Source of the DNA: Vanilla planifolia
Taxonomy: Eukaryota; Streptophyta; Magnoliopsida; Asparagales; Orchidaceae
DNA length: 64,000 nucleotides
Direction of reading: 5' to 3'
Assembly (NCBI GenBank): GCA_023846275.1
Contig: CM043869.1
Location: 35,986,737 to 36,050,736, forward strand
Shown: positions 62,690 through 64,000 of the stretch, one piece after another
How positions within the stretch are numbered: the first letter of the stretch is position 1
Layout of the letters: every line of letters starts with the position of its first letter
The notes under the pieces: model-generated
Databases searched by the model: none
Told to the model about the DNA's origin: nothing
Seen by the model: only the letters and a program-made list of their open reading frames with translations
Program-made: the position numbers and the translations under genes

Positions 62690-64000
62690 GTTTTTCATGT
62701 GATGATCTTATATAAATGAGATTTAAATACTAGTATTTTGGTAAATAATAGTAATATTTTAGAAATTATTTTAGAAATTAGAATAAGCTTAAATAAAACA
62801 TTAATATTTAATAACATCTCAAGAAGTATAATAATTTGTAAAGAAGTTCATATTTCAAAATAAGCATATATTTTGAAAGTTTATATCAAGAAAAATTCAA
62901 TGATCTTTGATTTATAGTTTTTGAAGATCACATAAATTTGTTATAAAATATTAAAGTTAAAGAAATATTTTGAGTTAATTGAAAAGATTTTAATAAGGTG
63001 ATTAGGTATTCCTTATGAGTTAAAAGGATTACAGTATGCTTATAGCTTAAGCTAACTCACTCAAGCCGGCTTTTGGATAAGAAGCAACTTCGGAAAATAG
63101 TGAAAGGAGAGGATAGAAACGATTATTTGAACAGTGAAGTAAAGAGGAGATTGTTGGAGGAAGAAACATTTGGTGAAAGAGAAAAACAGGGAAGTAAAAA
63201 AAAAAGAGCTTTTGTAATTACAACAAAGGAAAGGAGCAGCAAAATAAAGCAAGAGAAGAAACAGTTGCAGAAATCAGAGGAGAAAAGGGAGTTGTAGCAA
63301 AAGCTTGCTGGAAACCAGAGAAGAAACTCTTAGACTTTAAGTGAGTAGCTACAACCGAGATGAAGAGGATTAGCAATATATGTTTACAAATGAGGTTTCC
63401 ATTGGCTTTGCAAAGTTTTTACTTCAGGATTCAATCAAGCATGCCTAGAAAGTTTGAATGAAAGCTTGATTTTGAAAATTTGGGATGGTTTTTATTGGTA
63501 ATTCGTTGAGCTCAAGCTAAAATGGAAGTGTTTCTCTTGTATTTGAGTCCCTATAGCTCTAATATTTGCATTTTAATGAGTTTGGAGCAGAAATGTAAGC
63601 CAAATAAGAGAAAAGAAGCCAGCCATTGTTGGAATGTTGCTCAGCTTTGGACTAGATGGTTTGATAAGCTAATGGATGGTCCAGTTAGCCTAATTGTATC
63701 TTCCATTAAGCTAAGGATGGTACATTAAGCTTGATCAAACAGTCTGATGGGAGAAGTCACAATCTTATTATTTCTAATTTCGTGAAAATTGGGTGTTTCG
63801 CAAATTGCGCAAATATGGTTAGTGTGTCATAAAGAATATATTATTAATGAAAAAATTATTATGATAAATTTGTGCACAATTTTATTGTGTAAGAATCCAA
63901 AGGAAAAACAAAACTAAAAAAGAAATAATTTTAAGGAAATCAGATTGATAAACAAAATGAATTGTTTTGTAAATATATTATTTATATATATATCAATAAG
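62690..64000 (+). repeat. 4.5-kb tandem unit, copy 6 (first 1311 bp, cut by window end)
   Basis: Continues the array in the same phase, with the A variant at offset 181 and ten A in the poly(A) run. The window ends before its AT tract, so the true array is longer than seen. Confidence 0.95.

Noticed and set aside
40151-64000. Array considered as CRISPR, rDNA or a classical LTR element array
   Set aside because: Units of 4.5 kb without short spacers exclude CRISPR. No rRNA sequence is present. No pol domains, primer site or paired LTRs were found in the unit.

Overview
The window looks like nuclear DNA of a flowering plant. It is very AT-rich, its genes carry GT-AG introns, and it holds a cytosolic-type tRNA gene, decayed Ty1/copia and Ty3/gypsy pieces and a plastid-derived fragment. 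The potassium channel gene reads most like monocot AKT2 proteins as I remember them, so a non-grass monocot is my tentative guess; no genus can be named from this.

Layout. 1-2.6 kb: a small three-exon universal-stress-protein-like gene on the minus strand (185 aa). 2.6-20 kb: gene-poor AT-rich DNA with microsatellites, a 60-bp minisatellite, a degenerate gypsy integrase end (6.04-6.34 kb, minus) next to a degenerate copia reverse transcriptase/RNase H (6.4-8.1 kb, plus), and several LTR-like scraps. 20.05-20.36 kb: a frameshifted fragment of the last part of a serine hydroxymethyltransferase gene. 22.335-22.407 kb: tRNA-Arg(UCU). 24.135-32.697 kb: a complete 11-exon gene for an AKT2-type Shaker K+ channel (828 aa), reconstructed here exon by exon with every phase consistent. 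Its 4.7-kb second intron contains an antisense copia RNase H segment repeated three times in tandem, a copia primer-binding-site-like motif and a plastid accD fragment. 32.7-40.15 kb: AT-rich intergenic DNA with a few coding-like scraps. 40.151-64.000 kb: a head-to-tail array of five complete and one truncated copy of a ~4.5-kb unit, running off the window.

The most striking feature is the array. After subtracting one internal (AT)n tract, four of the five complete copies have exactly the same length (4451 bp). The fifth has one extra A in a poly(A) run. I noticed only about six base substitutions among the copies. The units encode no protein I recognise and I see no transposase, reverse transcriptase or terminal inverted repeats in them. 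It is best described as a very young macrosatellite of unknown origin.

The two protein genes and the tRNA have no evident functional link; they are independent eukaryotic transcription units.
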